DNA of 6,168 nt. It comes from Planctomycetota bacterium. GTDB lineage: Bacteria; Planctomycetota; Phycisphaerae; Phycisphaerales; UBA1924. Shown one piece after another: positions 1 through 6,168 of the stretch. The stretch spans positions 1 through 6,168 of the forward strand of contig JAEYNG010000237.1 in NCBI GenBank assembly GCA_023412695.1, given 5' to 3'. The translations under genes were made by a program, and so were the position numbers. Below the pieces are notes generated by a model. It was given only the letters and a program-made list of their open reading frames with translations. It was not told the origin of the DNA and did no database searches. Within the stretch, counting starts at the first letter, position 1, and every line of letters begins with the position of its first letter.

Positions 1-2067
1 CAGTTCATCGGCACGCCCGAGTACATGTCCCCCGAGCAGGCCGCCGGCAGCCTCGACATCGACACCCGCACCGACATCTACGCCCTCGGTGTCCTGCTCT
101 ACGAACTCCTCACCGGCACCACGCCCTTCGACGGCCGCCAGCTCCGCTCCGCCGCGTGGAACGAGATGCAGCGCATCATCCGCGAGGTCGATCCGCCCAC
201 GCCCAGCACACGCCTCACCCGCGTCGAGTCCCTCCCCTCCGTCGCCGCGACGCGACGCACGACGCCCCAGCGCCTCGGCGCGATCATCCGCGGCGAGCTC
301 GATTGGATCGTGATGCGCACCCTCGACAAGGACCGCGCACGCCGATACGACTCCGCCGGCGATCTCGCCGCCGATATCGAGCGCTTCCTCGAGGGCAAGC
401 CCGTCCTCGCCGCGCCCGCCTCCGCGTCCTACCGCTTCCGCAAGGCCGTCCGCCGCAACCGCGTCGCCGTTATCACCGGTTCGCTCGTCGCCGCCGCATT
501 GCTCACAGGCTCCGCCGTCGCGCTCTGGCAGGCCCGCGTCGCCGCCGCCGAACGCGACGCCGCGAAGACCGCCGCCACCGAGGCCGAGGCCGCACGCAAG
601 GAAGCAGAGAAGCGCCGACAGGAGATCGAGCAGGTCGCGCAGTTCGAGTCCGCGCGCCTCAGCCAGATCAACCCGCCCGAGATGGGCCGCGGCATGCTCA
701 CCACGCTCGCCGACGATGCCCGCCAGGGCATGACCCGCCGCAACCTCCCCGCCGAGCAGATCGAGCAGCGACTCGCCCAGCTCCAGGACCTGCTCCAGGA
801 CGTCAACGCCACCAACCTCGCCCTGCGCGTGCTCGACGACAACATCCTCAACGCGGCCATCACCGCCGTCGATGAGCAGTTCGCCGAACAACCCGCCGTC
901 CGCGCGCGCATCCTCCACACCCTCGGCGGCACCATGCTCGATCTCGGCCTGCTCGACCGCGCCGAGCAGGCCCTGGCCAAAGCAATCGAGATCCGCCGCC
1001 AGCACCTCGGCCCGACGCACGCCGACACGCTCACAGTCCTCAACGACTTTGGCATGCTCCGCTTCATGCAGACCCGGCTCCGAGACGCCGAGCAGTTCAT
1101 GCACGAGGCCTACGAGGGACGCGAGACGACCCTCGGCCCCAACGACGAGAGCACGCTCATCTCGCTCAACAACCTCGGCCTTGCCATCCTGATGCAGGGA
1201 CGCACCGCCGAGGCCGAGCCCATCTTCCGCAAGCTTCTCGACCGATTCACGCAGACGCTCGGGCCGGACCATCCCTACACGATCCAGACCCACAACAGCA
1301 TCGGCGGGATGTACATGGAAAGCGAGCGCCCCGCCAAGGCCGAACCGCACTTCCGGCAGGCGCTCGCGGGGCTCGCCGCCCACTATGGCCAGGATCATGA
1401 CCGCGTGCTCCTCGCCAAAAGCAACCTGGCATTCTCGCTCGAGCGACAGGACAAGCTCGACGAAGCCGAAGCGCTCTACCGCGACGCCGCGGAGCGGGCG
1501 AGCCGCGCCCTCGGGGACGAACACCCGCAGGCCCTGCTCATCCGCAGCAATCTCGGTTACCTCCTGTGCTCCCTCGACCGGCTCGAGGAGTCCGAGCGCA
1601 TCATCTTCGAGGTCCTCAACACCCGTCGCCGCATCTTCGGCGACGACAACAGCGACACGCTTCAGTCCATCCACAACGCCGGTGTCCTGATGAAGGCCAA
1701 AGGCGACCCCGCACGGGCCGAGACGTTCCTCCGCGAGGCCCTCGAGGGCCGCCTGAGGGTGAACGGCGCCCTGCACTGGTCGGTCGCCCAGACGCGTCAG
1801 TCCCTCGCCGAGCTGCTCATCTCCCTCAAACGCTTCCCCGAGGCCGAAACAATCCTCCTCGACGCACAGCGCGACACCGCGGCGATCGAGGACCCGCCCA
1901 TCCAGAAGCTCATCGCCCGCGCCCGGGCCTTGGCAGCCTTTTACGAAGATTGGAACGCCGCCGAGCCCCACGCCGATCGCGCGGCCGAGGCCGAGCATTG
2001 GCGATCCGAGCGCGACACGCTGCTCGCCAAGACGCAGCAGGAAGACCCGGCCCGCCACCCGGAATGA
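1..2067 (+). CDS. Membrane-anchored Ser/Thr protein kinase with C-terminal TPR array (5' partial)
   Basis: The frame is open from base 1 and ends at TGA 2065-2067; the true start lies upstream. The product should phosphorylate Ser/Thr on protein substrates. The visible part begins in the activation segment (GTPEYMSPEQ, bases 10-39), the P+1 loop and APE-like motif. Subdomain IX follows (DIYALGVLLYELLTG, from base 73), then the C-lobe with the usual late Arg in DKDRARRY (325-348). The Gly-rich loop, VAIK Lys, HRD and DFG lie outside the window, so catalytic competence cannot be judged. A basic stretch (RKAVRRNR, 439-462) precedes one hydrophobic helix (463-528). An Ala/Glu/Lys/Arg-rich coiled coil follows (about 529-670), then a linker and eight TPRs (907-1914). 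By the positive-inside rule the kinase is cytoplasmic and the TPRs lie across the membrane (inference). This kinase-TM-TPR order is common in Planctomycetota. The internal ATG at 25 lies inside the kinase fold and is not a start. Confidence 0.95.
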   Translation, partial: QFIGTPEYMSPEQAAGSLDIDTRTDIYALGVLLYELLTGTTPFDGRQLRSAAWNEMQRIIREVDPPTPSTRLTRVESLPSVAATRRTTPQRLGAIIRGELDWIVMRTLDKDRARRYDSAGDLAADIERFLEGKPVLAAPASASYRFRKAVRRNRVAVITGSLVAAALLTGSAVALWQARVAAAERDAAKTAATEAEAARKEAEKRRQEIEQVAQFESARLSQINPPEMGRGMLTTLADDARQGMTRRNLPAEQIEQRLAQLQDLLQDVNATNLALRVLDDNILNAAITAVDEQFAEQPAVRARILHTLGGTMLDLGLLDRAEQALAKAIEIRRQHLGPTHADTLTVLNDFGMLRFMQTRLRDAEQFMHEAYEGRETTLGPNDESTLISLNNLGLAILMQGRTAEAEPIFRKLLDRFTQTLGPDHPYTIQTHNSIGGMYMESERPAKAEPHFRQALAGLAAHYGQDHDRVLLAKSNLAFSLERQDKLDEAEALYRDAAERASRALGDEHPQALLIRSNLGYLLCSLDRLEESERIIFEVLNTRRRIFGDDNSDTLQSIHNAGVLMKAKGDPARAETFLREALEGRLRVNGALHWSVAQTRQSLAELLISLKRFPEAETILLDAQRDTAAIEDPPIQKLIARARALAAFYEDWNAAEPHADRAAEAEHWRSERDTLLAKTQQEDPARHPE
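463..528 (+). other. Transmembrane helix of the kinase
   Basis: This stretch encodes 22 mostly Val, Ala, Leu, Ile and Gly residues, from VAVITG to AVALW, with no charged residue. It is preceded by a cluster of Arg and Lys (439-462) and followed by an alternating charged coiled coil. That is the pattern expected for a single-pass anchor with the kinase on the cytoplasmic side. The topology is inferred from charge, not shown. Confidence 0.85.
907..1914 (+). repeat. Eight tandem 42-residue TPR units in the kinase C-terminal region
   Basis: These are protein-level repeats of exactly 126 bases, starting at 907, 1033, 1159, 1285, 1411, 1537, 1663 and 1789. Each has the pattern xxxxNLGxxxxxxGRxxEAExxxxxALxxRxxxLGxxHPxTL, in variant form. 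Units 2 to 6 are the most regular; units 7 and 8 lose the LGxxHP turn (VNGALHW and IEDPPI). A decayed ninth unit may follow at 1915-1998 (ARALAAFYEDWNAAEPHADR). The 42-residue length with a conserved turn before the next helix matches kinesin-light-chain-like TPRs, not the canonical 34-residue form. Such arrays form superhelical peptide-binding surfaces; the partner here is unknown. Confidence 0.92.
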
Positions 2068-2225
2068 GTGCTCGGCCCGCCCATGCCGGCCGCGTGCACA
2101 CATGAAAACCGCGAACATCGTGGCCGCGCCGTGGGGCCGTCTGCGCCTGGCGTGTAGTGCAAGCCGCTCACAGGCGAGAGGGTCGTCTGTTCGCTAATCG
2201 CTTCAACCGCTTGGAGGAGCCAGTC
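2068..2225. other. Intergenic spacer without clear promoter or terminator
   Basis: The 158 bases between the two genes are GC-rich. I see no stem followed by a U-run that would make a rho-independent terminator for the kinase gene, and no well-spaced -35/-10 pair. The only notable structures are a weak CGGCC/GGCCG pair (2073-2077 with 2088-2092) and a 6-base inverted repeat, CGCCTG/CAGGCG (2144-2149 with 2171-2176). A ribosome binding site closes the spacer. Whether the genes are co-transcribed cannot be decided from this sequence. Confidence 0.6.
2213..2219 (+). promoter_or_regulatory. Shine-Dalgarno site for the secreted protein gene
   Basis: GGAGGAG lies six bases before the ATG at 2226, which is good spacing. 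It decides the start: the in-frame alternatives GTG 2157 and TTG 2211 have no comparable site, and only the ATG places a canonical signal peptide at the N-terminus. Confidence 0.85.
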
Positions 2226-2303
2226 ATGTCTGTCCGTTCCCGAATCTCCGCAGCGTTCGCCGCGGTCGCCGCCCTTGTCTCCGCCGCGGTCCCGGCCGCC
2301 GCG
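2226..2303 (+). other. Sec-type signal peptide
   Basis: Residues 1-26 have a short basic n-region (MSVRSR), an Ala/Val/Leu-rich hydrophobic core and a PAAA|Q end, which fits signal peptidase I cleavage after Ala26. There is no Cys at the +1 position, so a lipoprotein is unlikely, and no twin-Arg motif is seen. Confidence 0.88.
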
Positions 2304-5300
2304 CAGACCACCATCATTACCAACACCGGCACCCGCGCAATCTCCGTCTCGAACGACCGGGTCTACTACAGCGACCCGACCGCCGAGTTCTGCAACTCGC
2401 AACGCTCCCGCAGCGTCACCGTGGTTGGCACCGCCGTCATTGATCACGTGACCGTTGACGGCTGCCCGTTCAACAACGCCATCAAGGCCGACGGCGCGTA
2501 CGTCTTCGCAGGCTCCCTCCAGACCATCGTCCGCTTTTGGGCGGGTGGAACCAACGAGACCGTTACACCCCTGGTCAGCCCGTCGATCGGGTTTGATATC
2601 GGCTTTTACAAGATCGACACCCAGGGCGACTGGGTCTACTGGCTCAGCTCCAGCGCGGTCGGCCGCGTCAGCCGCGAGGGCACGAACGCGACCCAGATCG
2701 CCCGGGCCACAACCTTCCGCAACGGAATGACCGCCGCCCCGAACGGGTACGTCTACTGGACCGAGGGCAACGACGGCGCGGGCGTCATCAAGCGAGCGGA
2801 CCTCTCATCCCCCTCCCCGCAGACCGTCACCGGCGGGACGCTCAACTCTCCCTCGAACCTTGTCAGCTCCTTCAACTTCCTCTACTGGTCGGAGACCAAC
2901 GGCGCGATCAAGCGCGCCCCGTTGACCCCCGGCTCAAGCCCCACCACGCTCCGCCCCGCCGTCGGCGGCGGCTACACCGTCAACAGCCTCGTCGTTGACG
3001 ACACCCACGTCTACTGGCTCGAATCGACCGGCTCGGGCATCGGCCGGATCATGAAGGTCCCCGTCGGCGGCGGGTCCGCCGTGCAGGTCGGGCCGGGCAA
3101 CCTCAACCTCGCGAGCAACCTGCAGCAGGACGCCCAGAATCTCTACTGGCTCGAAACCATCAACGGCAACATCCGCCGGATGCCAAAGGACGCCGCCGCG
3201 GTCCTCCCGGACATGACCTGGCTCGGCCTCGAGGTCACCCAGGGCATCCAGAACATCGCCGGCGACGTGCCCCTCGTCCGTGGCAAGCCCACCCTCGTCC
3301 GCGGATACGCGCGCTCAAACCTCCCCGGCTTCCCCAATGTCACCGCCACGCTCACCGGCGTCCGCACCTCCAATGGTGCGTCCCTCCCCGGCTCACCGCT
3401 CCGCTCCTCCGTCGCGATGATGACCCCGCCCACCGACGTGAGCATCACCGACGCCCGCCGAAAAGACCTCAACGCCACCTTCAACTGGGAAGTCCCCGAC
3501 TCCTGGCTCAACAACGGCGTGACCCTCACCGCGACCATCAACGCCAACGGCGCGATCAACGAGTCCAACTCGTCCAACAACAACATCGTTCGCGCCATGC
3601 AGGTCCGCGATGTCCCGCCTGTCTGCATCAAGCTCCGCCGCACCCGCACCGAGGTGCCGACGTACGAGGCGTCCGGCGCGGCGTTCCACTCCATCATCAA
3701 CCGCTACCGCCAGCTCACCCCCGCGCGCGACATCTGGCTCTTCCCCCAGAGCGGCACCATCGCAGAGCTCGAGTGCTGCACCTGGTCCCCCCCGTTCGTC
3801 TACTGGGGCGCATGGGAGGTGGCCAACGACAAAGACATGATGATCGTCCAGCTTATCACCGAGGAAACCTTCTCCGGCAACCCCGACCAGTGCGATGACG
3901 CCAACGCCCCCACCCACCGCGTCGCGATGGTCAGCCCGAACGCCAACACCGGAAGCTCTACCGGTTACGCCAACTACGTCTGGAATGTCTCCTGGGTGAA
4001 GTTCAGCGACGCCCGCGGCCCGGGAACCCTTGCCCAGGAGATCGCCCACAACTACAACGGCTGGCCATTCGGCGACCGTTGGCTGCACGTCAACTGCGGC
4101 CAGCCCGACGGCATCAACCCCAACTATCCCTATCCCACCAACACGATCGGGCCGATCGGGTCAACGCAGTACTACGGGTACAACTTCATCAACCGCACCG
4201 TCATCGCCCCCGACGCGGCGCGCGATTACATGTCCTACTGCTCGCCCACCTGGGTCTCCGACTACAACTGGCGCGGCATGATGGACACGCTCGGCGCGAC
4301 CCCGCTCCCCGCCGGGCCACCGCCCTCGGGCAACTACCTCATGGCCATCGGCACCATGGACGTTCACGGCGAGAGCGCGCAGGTCCTGCACGTCTACCGC
4401 ATCCCCGACGGCACCATCCCGACGGACCACCTCGCCAACCTCCTCGCGCAGCAGGACGCCAACACGTCCGACGACCCCGAGTTCCGTCTCGACCTCCGCA
4501 CCGCCGCGGGCACGGTCGTGCAGTCTCAGGGCTTCGACGTCGCCGCAGTCTCACACGAGCACGGCGGAGACCTGCGCATCTTCACCGTCCTTCTCCCCGA
4601 CAACCCCGCCACCGCGTCCGTGCACGTCATGCGCAGCGCCGGCGGGCCCGAGATCGGCTCGCTCGAATCGAGCAGCGCCGCCCCGGTCGTCTCGGCGATC
4701 ACCTCGCCCGCCGCCGGCTCGCAGATCACCAACGCCCTCACCATATCCTGGACCGCCAGCGACCCAGACGGCGACACGCTCAGCTACATCGTCCAGTACT
4801 CGCGCGACAACGGCCAGTCGTGGGAAGTCCTCGCGGCCAACACGCCCGACACCACGCTCGTCGTGGACGCCATCCACCTTCTCCCCGGCAGCGCGAACTC
4901 CGCAGCCCCCGGCTCCTCGCGGATCCGCATCATCGCCTCCGACGGCTTCCGCACGAGCATGCTGACGTCCAACCCCTTCCGCGTTACCAACCGCCAGCCC
5001 CTCCCCACGATCACCCTGCCGCGCGACGGCGCGGTGTTCAGCGCGGGCGAATCGATCCGCTTCCGCGGCGTCGCGTTCGACCCGGAGGACGGCCAGCTCC
5101 TCACGCCCGCCGTCCCGTTCCAGTGGACAGTCAACGGCTCTCCCATCGGCAGCGGCCACGACGTGATCCACACCAACGGCTTTGCCCCCGGCACCTACAC
5201 CGCCGTCCTCGACGTCCGCGACAGCCTCAACCTCCTGAACACGACCTCCATCACCTTCACCGTCATCGACGGCGTCGTGCCCCCGCTCGATCAGGACGGC

Positions 5301-6168
5301 GACGGCCTCCCCGACACCAGCGACAACTGCCCGCTCGTCGCCAACGCGGCGCAGACCGACGCCGACGGCGACGGACACGGCGACGCCTGCGACAACTGCC
5401 CCATGGTCTTCAACCTCGAGCAGGGCGACCTCGACCGCGACGGCGTCGGCAACGACTGCGACGTCCAGCGCCTCTACGTCAACGCCGCCGCCACCGGCCT
5501 CAACAACGGCCTCTCCTGGGCCAACGCCTTCACCTCCCTCGAGTCCGCCCTCAGCGCCACCGACACGCTGACGACCGTCGAGGAGATCTGGGTCGCCCAA
5601 GGCCGCTACGTCCCGACCGCGCGAACCAACGAGGCCGACCCGCGCTCGGCCAGGTTCCGCCTCCGCCCCGGCGTCTCGATCTACGGCGGATTCGACGGCC
5701 ACGAGCACCACGCCGAGGACGCCGACCCCGCCGCGCACCCGACGATCCTCAGCGGCGACATCAGCAACAACGACGGGCCCAACTTCGCCAACCGATCCGA
5801 CAACGTCTACACCGTCCTCGAGTGCGCCTCCAGCGGGATCGTCAGCGGCCTGACCGTCTCCGGCGGCAACGCCGTCGGCATCAGCCCCAGCCTCCCCGGC
5901 GGCGTGAAAATCACCGGCATGTTCCCGATCTTCCGCCGCTGCGACATCGTCTCCAACCAGGGCGGCTCCAACGCGGGCGGCGGCGTCGACGCCAGCTTCG
6001 TCGGCTCGCCCACCTTCGAGCACTGCCGCTTCCTCGGCAACACCGTCGCCGGCTCCGGCGGCGGCGTGCGTGTCGCCGGCGGTGAGCCCCGATTCTTCAA
6101 CTGCGTCTTCACCGGCAACCTCGCCTCCGGCCCCGGCTCCCGCGGCGGCGCGGTCGCCACCTTCAGCG
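2226..6168 (+). CDS. Large secreted multidomain protein: propeller, metzincin-like region, TSP3, beta-helix (3' partial)
   Basis: The frame is open for 1,314 codons and leaves the window without a stop. Start ATG 2226 is set by GGAGGAG and a signal peptide. Approximate domains: signal peptide 1-26; YWTD-like propeller repeats 40-327; adhesion-like beta domain 335-462 with EVTQGIQ...VPLVRGKPTLVRGY; metzincin-like region 463-691 with QEIAH (604-608) and DYMSYCSP (667-674); a beta-rich region 702-819; two Ig/PKD-like domains 820-922 and 923-1016; thrombospondin type 3 repeats 1022-1079; beta-helix from about 1083 onward. Nearly every codon ends in G or C along the whole frame, so it reads as one gene with no frameshift. 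It is probably exported and extracellular or surface-bound. Similar M66/metzincin-like secreted proteins are known, but here the first zinc His is Gln, so proteolysis is doubtful. The C-terminal anchor or sorting signal is beyond the window. Substrate and function are unknown. Confidence 0.93.
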   Translation, partial: MSVRSRISAAFAAVAALVSAAVPAAAQTTIITNTGTRAISVSNDRVYYSDPTAEFCNSQRSRSVTVVGTAVIDHVTVDGCPFNNAIKADGAYVFAGSLQTIVRFWAGGTNETVTPLVSPSIGFDIGFYKIDTQGDWVYWLSSSAVGRVSREGTNATQIARATTFRNGMTAAPNGYVYWTEGNDGAGVIKRADLSSPSPQTVTGGTLNSPSNLVSSFNFLYWSETNGAIKRAPLTPGSSPTTLRPAVGGGYTVNSLVVDDTHVYWLESTGSGIGRIMKVPVGGGSAVQVGPGNLNLASNLQQDAQNLYWLETINGNIRRMPKDAAAVLPDMTWLGLEVTQGIQNIAGDVPLVRGKPTLVRGYARSNLPGFPNVTATLTGVRTSNGASLPGSPLRSSVAMMTPPTDVSITDARRKDLNATFNWEVPDSWLNNGVTLTATINANGAINESNSSNNNIVRAMQVRDVPPVCIKLRRTRTEVPTYEASGAAFHSIINRYRQLTPARDIWLFPQSGTIAELECCTWSPPFVYWGAWEVANDKDMMIVQLITEETFSGNPDQCDDANAPTHRVAMVSPNANTGSSTGYANYVWNVSWVKFSDARGPGTLAQEIAHNYNGWPFGDRWLHVNCGQPDGINPNYPYPTNTIGPIGSTQYYGYNFINRTVIAPDAARDYMSYCSPTWVSDYNWRGMMDTLGATPLPAGPPPSGNYLMAIGTMDVHGESAQVLHVYRIPDGTIPTDHLANLLAQQDANTSDDPEFRLDLRTAAGTVVQSQGFDVAAVSHEHGGDLRIFTVLLPDNPATASVHVMRSAGGPEIGSLESSSAAPVVSAITSPAAGSQITNALTISWTASDPDGDTLSYIVQYSRDNGQSWEVLAANTPDTTLVVDAIHLLPGSANSAAPGSSRIRIIASDGFRTSMLTSNPFRVTNRQPLPTITLPRDGAVFSAGESIRFRGVAFDPEDGQLLTPAVPFQWTVNGSPIGSGHDVIHTNGFAPGTYTAVLDVRDSLNLLNTTSITFTVIDGVVPPLDQDGDGLPDTSDNCPLVANAAQTDADGDGHGDACDNCPMVFNLEQGDLDRDGVGNDCDVQRLYVNAAATGLNNGLSWANAFTSLESALSATDTLTTVEEIWVAQGRYVPTARTNEADPRSARFRLRPGVSIYGGFDGHEHHAEDADPAAHPTILSGDISNNDGPNFANRSDNVYTVLECASSGIVSGLTVSGGNAVGISPSLPGGVKITGMFPIFRRCDIVSNQGGSNAGGGVDASFVGSPTFEHCRFLGNTVAGSGGGVRVAGGEPRFFNCVFTGNLASGPGSRGGAVATFS
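2343..3206 (+). repeat. YWTD-like beta-propeller repeats
   Basis: Seven aromatic strand motifs recur about every 39-46 residues: VYYSD (2361), YVFAG (2499), VYWLS (2634), VYWTE (2751), LYWSE (2880), VYWLE (3009) and LYWLE (3141). In the last five the strand is followed by a turn and a G.IxR/K element, as in VGRVSRE, GVIKRAD, GAIKRAP, IGRIMKV and GNIRRMP. This is the pattern of LDL-receptor class B (YWTD) and related bacterial propellers, which fold into six blades and mediate binding. The exact boundaries are estimates. Confidence 0.75.
3228..3611 (+). other. Adhesion-like beta domain (EVTQGIQ / KPTLVRGY type)
   Basis: Residues 335-462 open with LEVTQGIQ and VPLVRGKPTLVRGYAR. In secreted bacterial proteins this segment commonly precedes metzincin-like peptidase regions (recalled family knowledge, not searched). 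The second half, with NGAINESNSSNNN (3549-3587), resembles the Asn-rich end of CARDB-type Ig folds. It is probably a structural or binding domain; I cannot assign a ligand. Confidence 0.55.
3612..4298 (+). other. Metzincin-like metallopeptidase region with altered zinc site
   Basis: Residues 463-691 have the layout of a secreted zinc peptidase. A helix-like GTLAQEIAHN segment (4023-4052) stands where AHExGHN is expected. A downstream HVNCG (4086-4100) sits where the third ligand and CG usually occur, followed by NPNYPYP. The segment DYMSYCSPTWVSDY (4224-4265) resembles the Met-turn, with Met669 in the key place. Three features argue against normal activity: Gln604 replaces the first His; Ala607 replaces the usual Gly; and 13 residues separate His608 from His621 where 6 are usual. 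The Glu (605) is kept. Family assignment is by motif only, and the region could be an inactive relative. Confidence 0.65.
4683..5273 (+). other. Two tandem Ig/PKD-like beta domains
   Basis: Residues 820-922 contain ITNALTISWTASDPDGDTL, then VQYSRDNGQSWEVLA and RIRIIASDGF, the strand pattern of FN3/Ig-like modules in secreted bacterial enzymes. Residues 923-1016 form a second module: TITLPRDGAVFSAGESIRF, then FDPEDG, FQWTVNGSPIG and GTYTAVLDVRD, which is PKD/Ig-like. They probably act as spacers or carbohydrate- or protein-binding accessory domains. No catalytic motif is visible. Confidence 0.75.
5289..5462 (+). repeat. Thrombospondin type 3 calcium-binding repeats
   Basis: Residues 1022-1079 carry the acidic segments DQDGDGLPDTSDNCP, DADGDGHGDACDNCP and DLDRDGVGNDCD. 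The regularly spaced DxDxDG loops with CP/CD pairs are diagnostic of TSP3 repeats, which bind calcium and stiffen the linker between domains. Five Cys residues lie in the block and could pair as disulfides after export. It joins the Ig-like pair to the beta-helix. Confidence 0.92.
5472..6168 (+). repeat. Right-handed beta-helix domain (start; continues past window)
   Basis: The domain opens with LYVNAAATGLNNGLSWANAF, followed by EEIWVAQGRYVPT, GVSIYGGFDGHE and PTILSGDIS. This opening is common in planctomycete secreted beta-helix proteins (recalled). The coils become regular at the end: PIFRRCDIVSN (5925), PTFEHCRFLGN (6009) and PRFFNCVFTGN (6087), each with a nearby GGGV or GGAV. Spacings are 28 and 26 residues. 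These folds are typical of polysaccharide-binding or -cleaving proteins and adhesins; no lyase active site can be identified in the part present. Confidence 0.85.

Noticed and set aside
25..27. ATG 25 as the start of the kinase gene
   Set aside because: The upstream codons read QFIGTPEY, the conserved activation segment, so the coding sequence continues beyond the left edge of the window.
2073..2092. CGGCC/GGCCG hairpin just after the kinase stop as a terminator
   Set aside because: The stem is only five pairs with a ten-base loop and no following T-run, so it does not meet the pattern of a rho-independent terminator.
2102..2197. A 31-codon open frame in the spacer starting MKTANIVAAP
   Set aside because: The start looks gene-like, but there is no Shine-Dalgarno site before it, the product has no recognisable feature, and a frame this short is expected by chance.
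1941..2447. A 168-codon minus-strand open frame spanning the spacer
   Set aside because: It overlaps the ends of both real genes and has a repetitive Gly/Asp/Arg composition. The well-placed Shine-Dalgarno site and signal peptide on the opposite strand explain the region better.
3393..4088. A 231-codon minus-strand open frame within the peptidase-like region
   Set aside because: Its Val/Gly/Ala/Asp-rich composition without motifs, and full overlap with the well-supported plus-strand gene, mark it as an antisense shadow.
4551..6023. A 490-codon open frame on the minus strand
   Set aside because: The product is almost entirely Val, Ala, Gly, Asp and Glu, which is the antisense reflection of G/C-ending codons in the real gene. 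No ribosome site or recognisable motif supports it.
4079..6085. A 668-codon open frame on the plus strand, offset from the secreted protein frame
   Set aside because: Its translation is a low-complexity run of Arg, Pro, His and Gln with no domain, as expected when a high-GC gene is read in a shifted frame. The overlapping frame shows signal peptide, TSP3 and beta-helix motifs.

Overview
The window looks like a piece of a Planctomycetota chromosome, most likely from the Phycisphaerae. This is inferred from very high GC with strongly G/C-ending codons, a membrane-anchored Ser/Thr kinase followed by kinesin-light-chain-like TPRs, and a very large secreted protein that joins thrombospondin type 3 repeats to a right-handed beta-helix opening with an 'LYVNAAATG...G.SWANAF' type motif. 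All of these are familiar in that phylum. No rRNA, tRNA, transposase, CRISPR array or phage gene is visible.

Layout. (1) 1-2067, plus strand: the 3' part of a serine/threonine protein kinase gene. The window opens inside the activation segment. What remains is the kinase C-lobe, a basic stop-transfer segment and one transmembrane helix, a charged coiled coil, and eight tandem 42-residue TPRs with no insertions or deletions. (2) 2068-2225: a 158-base gap with a good Shine-Dalgarno site at its end, but no convincing promoter or terminator. (3) 2226 to the window end, plus strand: one uninterrupted reading frame of 1,314 codons with no stop inside the window. It encodes a secreted multidomain protein: signal peptide, YWTD-like beta-propeller repeats, an adhesion-like beta domain, a metzincin-like peptidase region, two Ig/PKD-like beta domains, a thrombospondin type 3 calcium-binding linker, and the start of a right-handed beta-helix.

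The two genes lie on the same strand, but nothing in the sequence shows that they work together. The kinase probably signals across the membrane, with its TPR array as a protein-binding module. The second product is probably an extracellular or cell-surface protein.

The most unusual feature is in the peptidase-like region of the second gene. The expected HExxH zinc motif reads QEIAH, and the next candidate zinc ligand lies 13 residues after the retained His instead of the usual 6. The downstream 'Met-turn'-like DYMSYCSP segment is intact. This suggests a pseudo-peptidase or a variant metal site inside an otherwise well-preserved gene.
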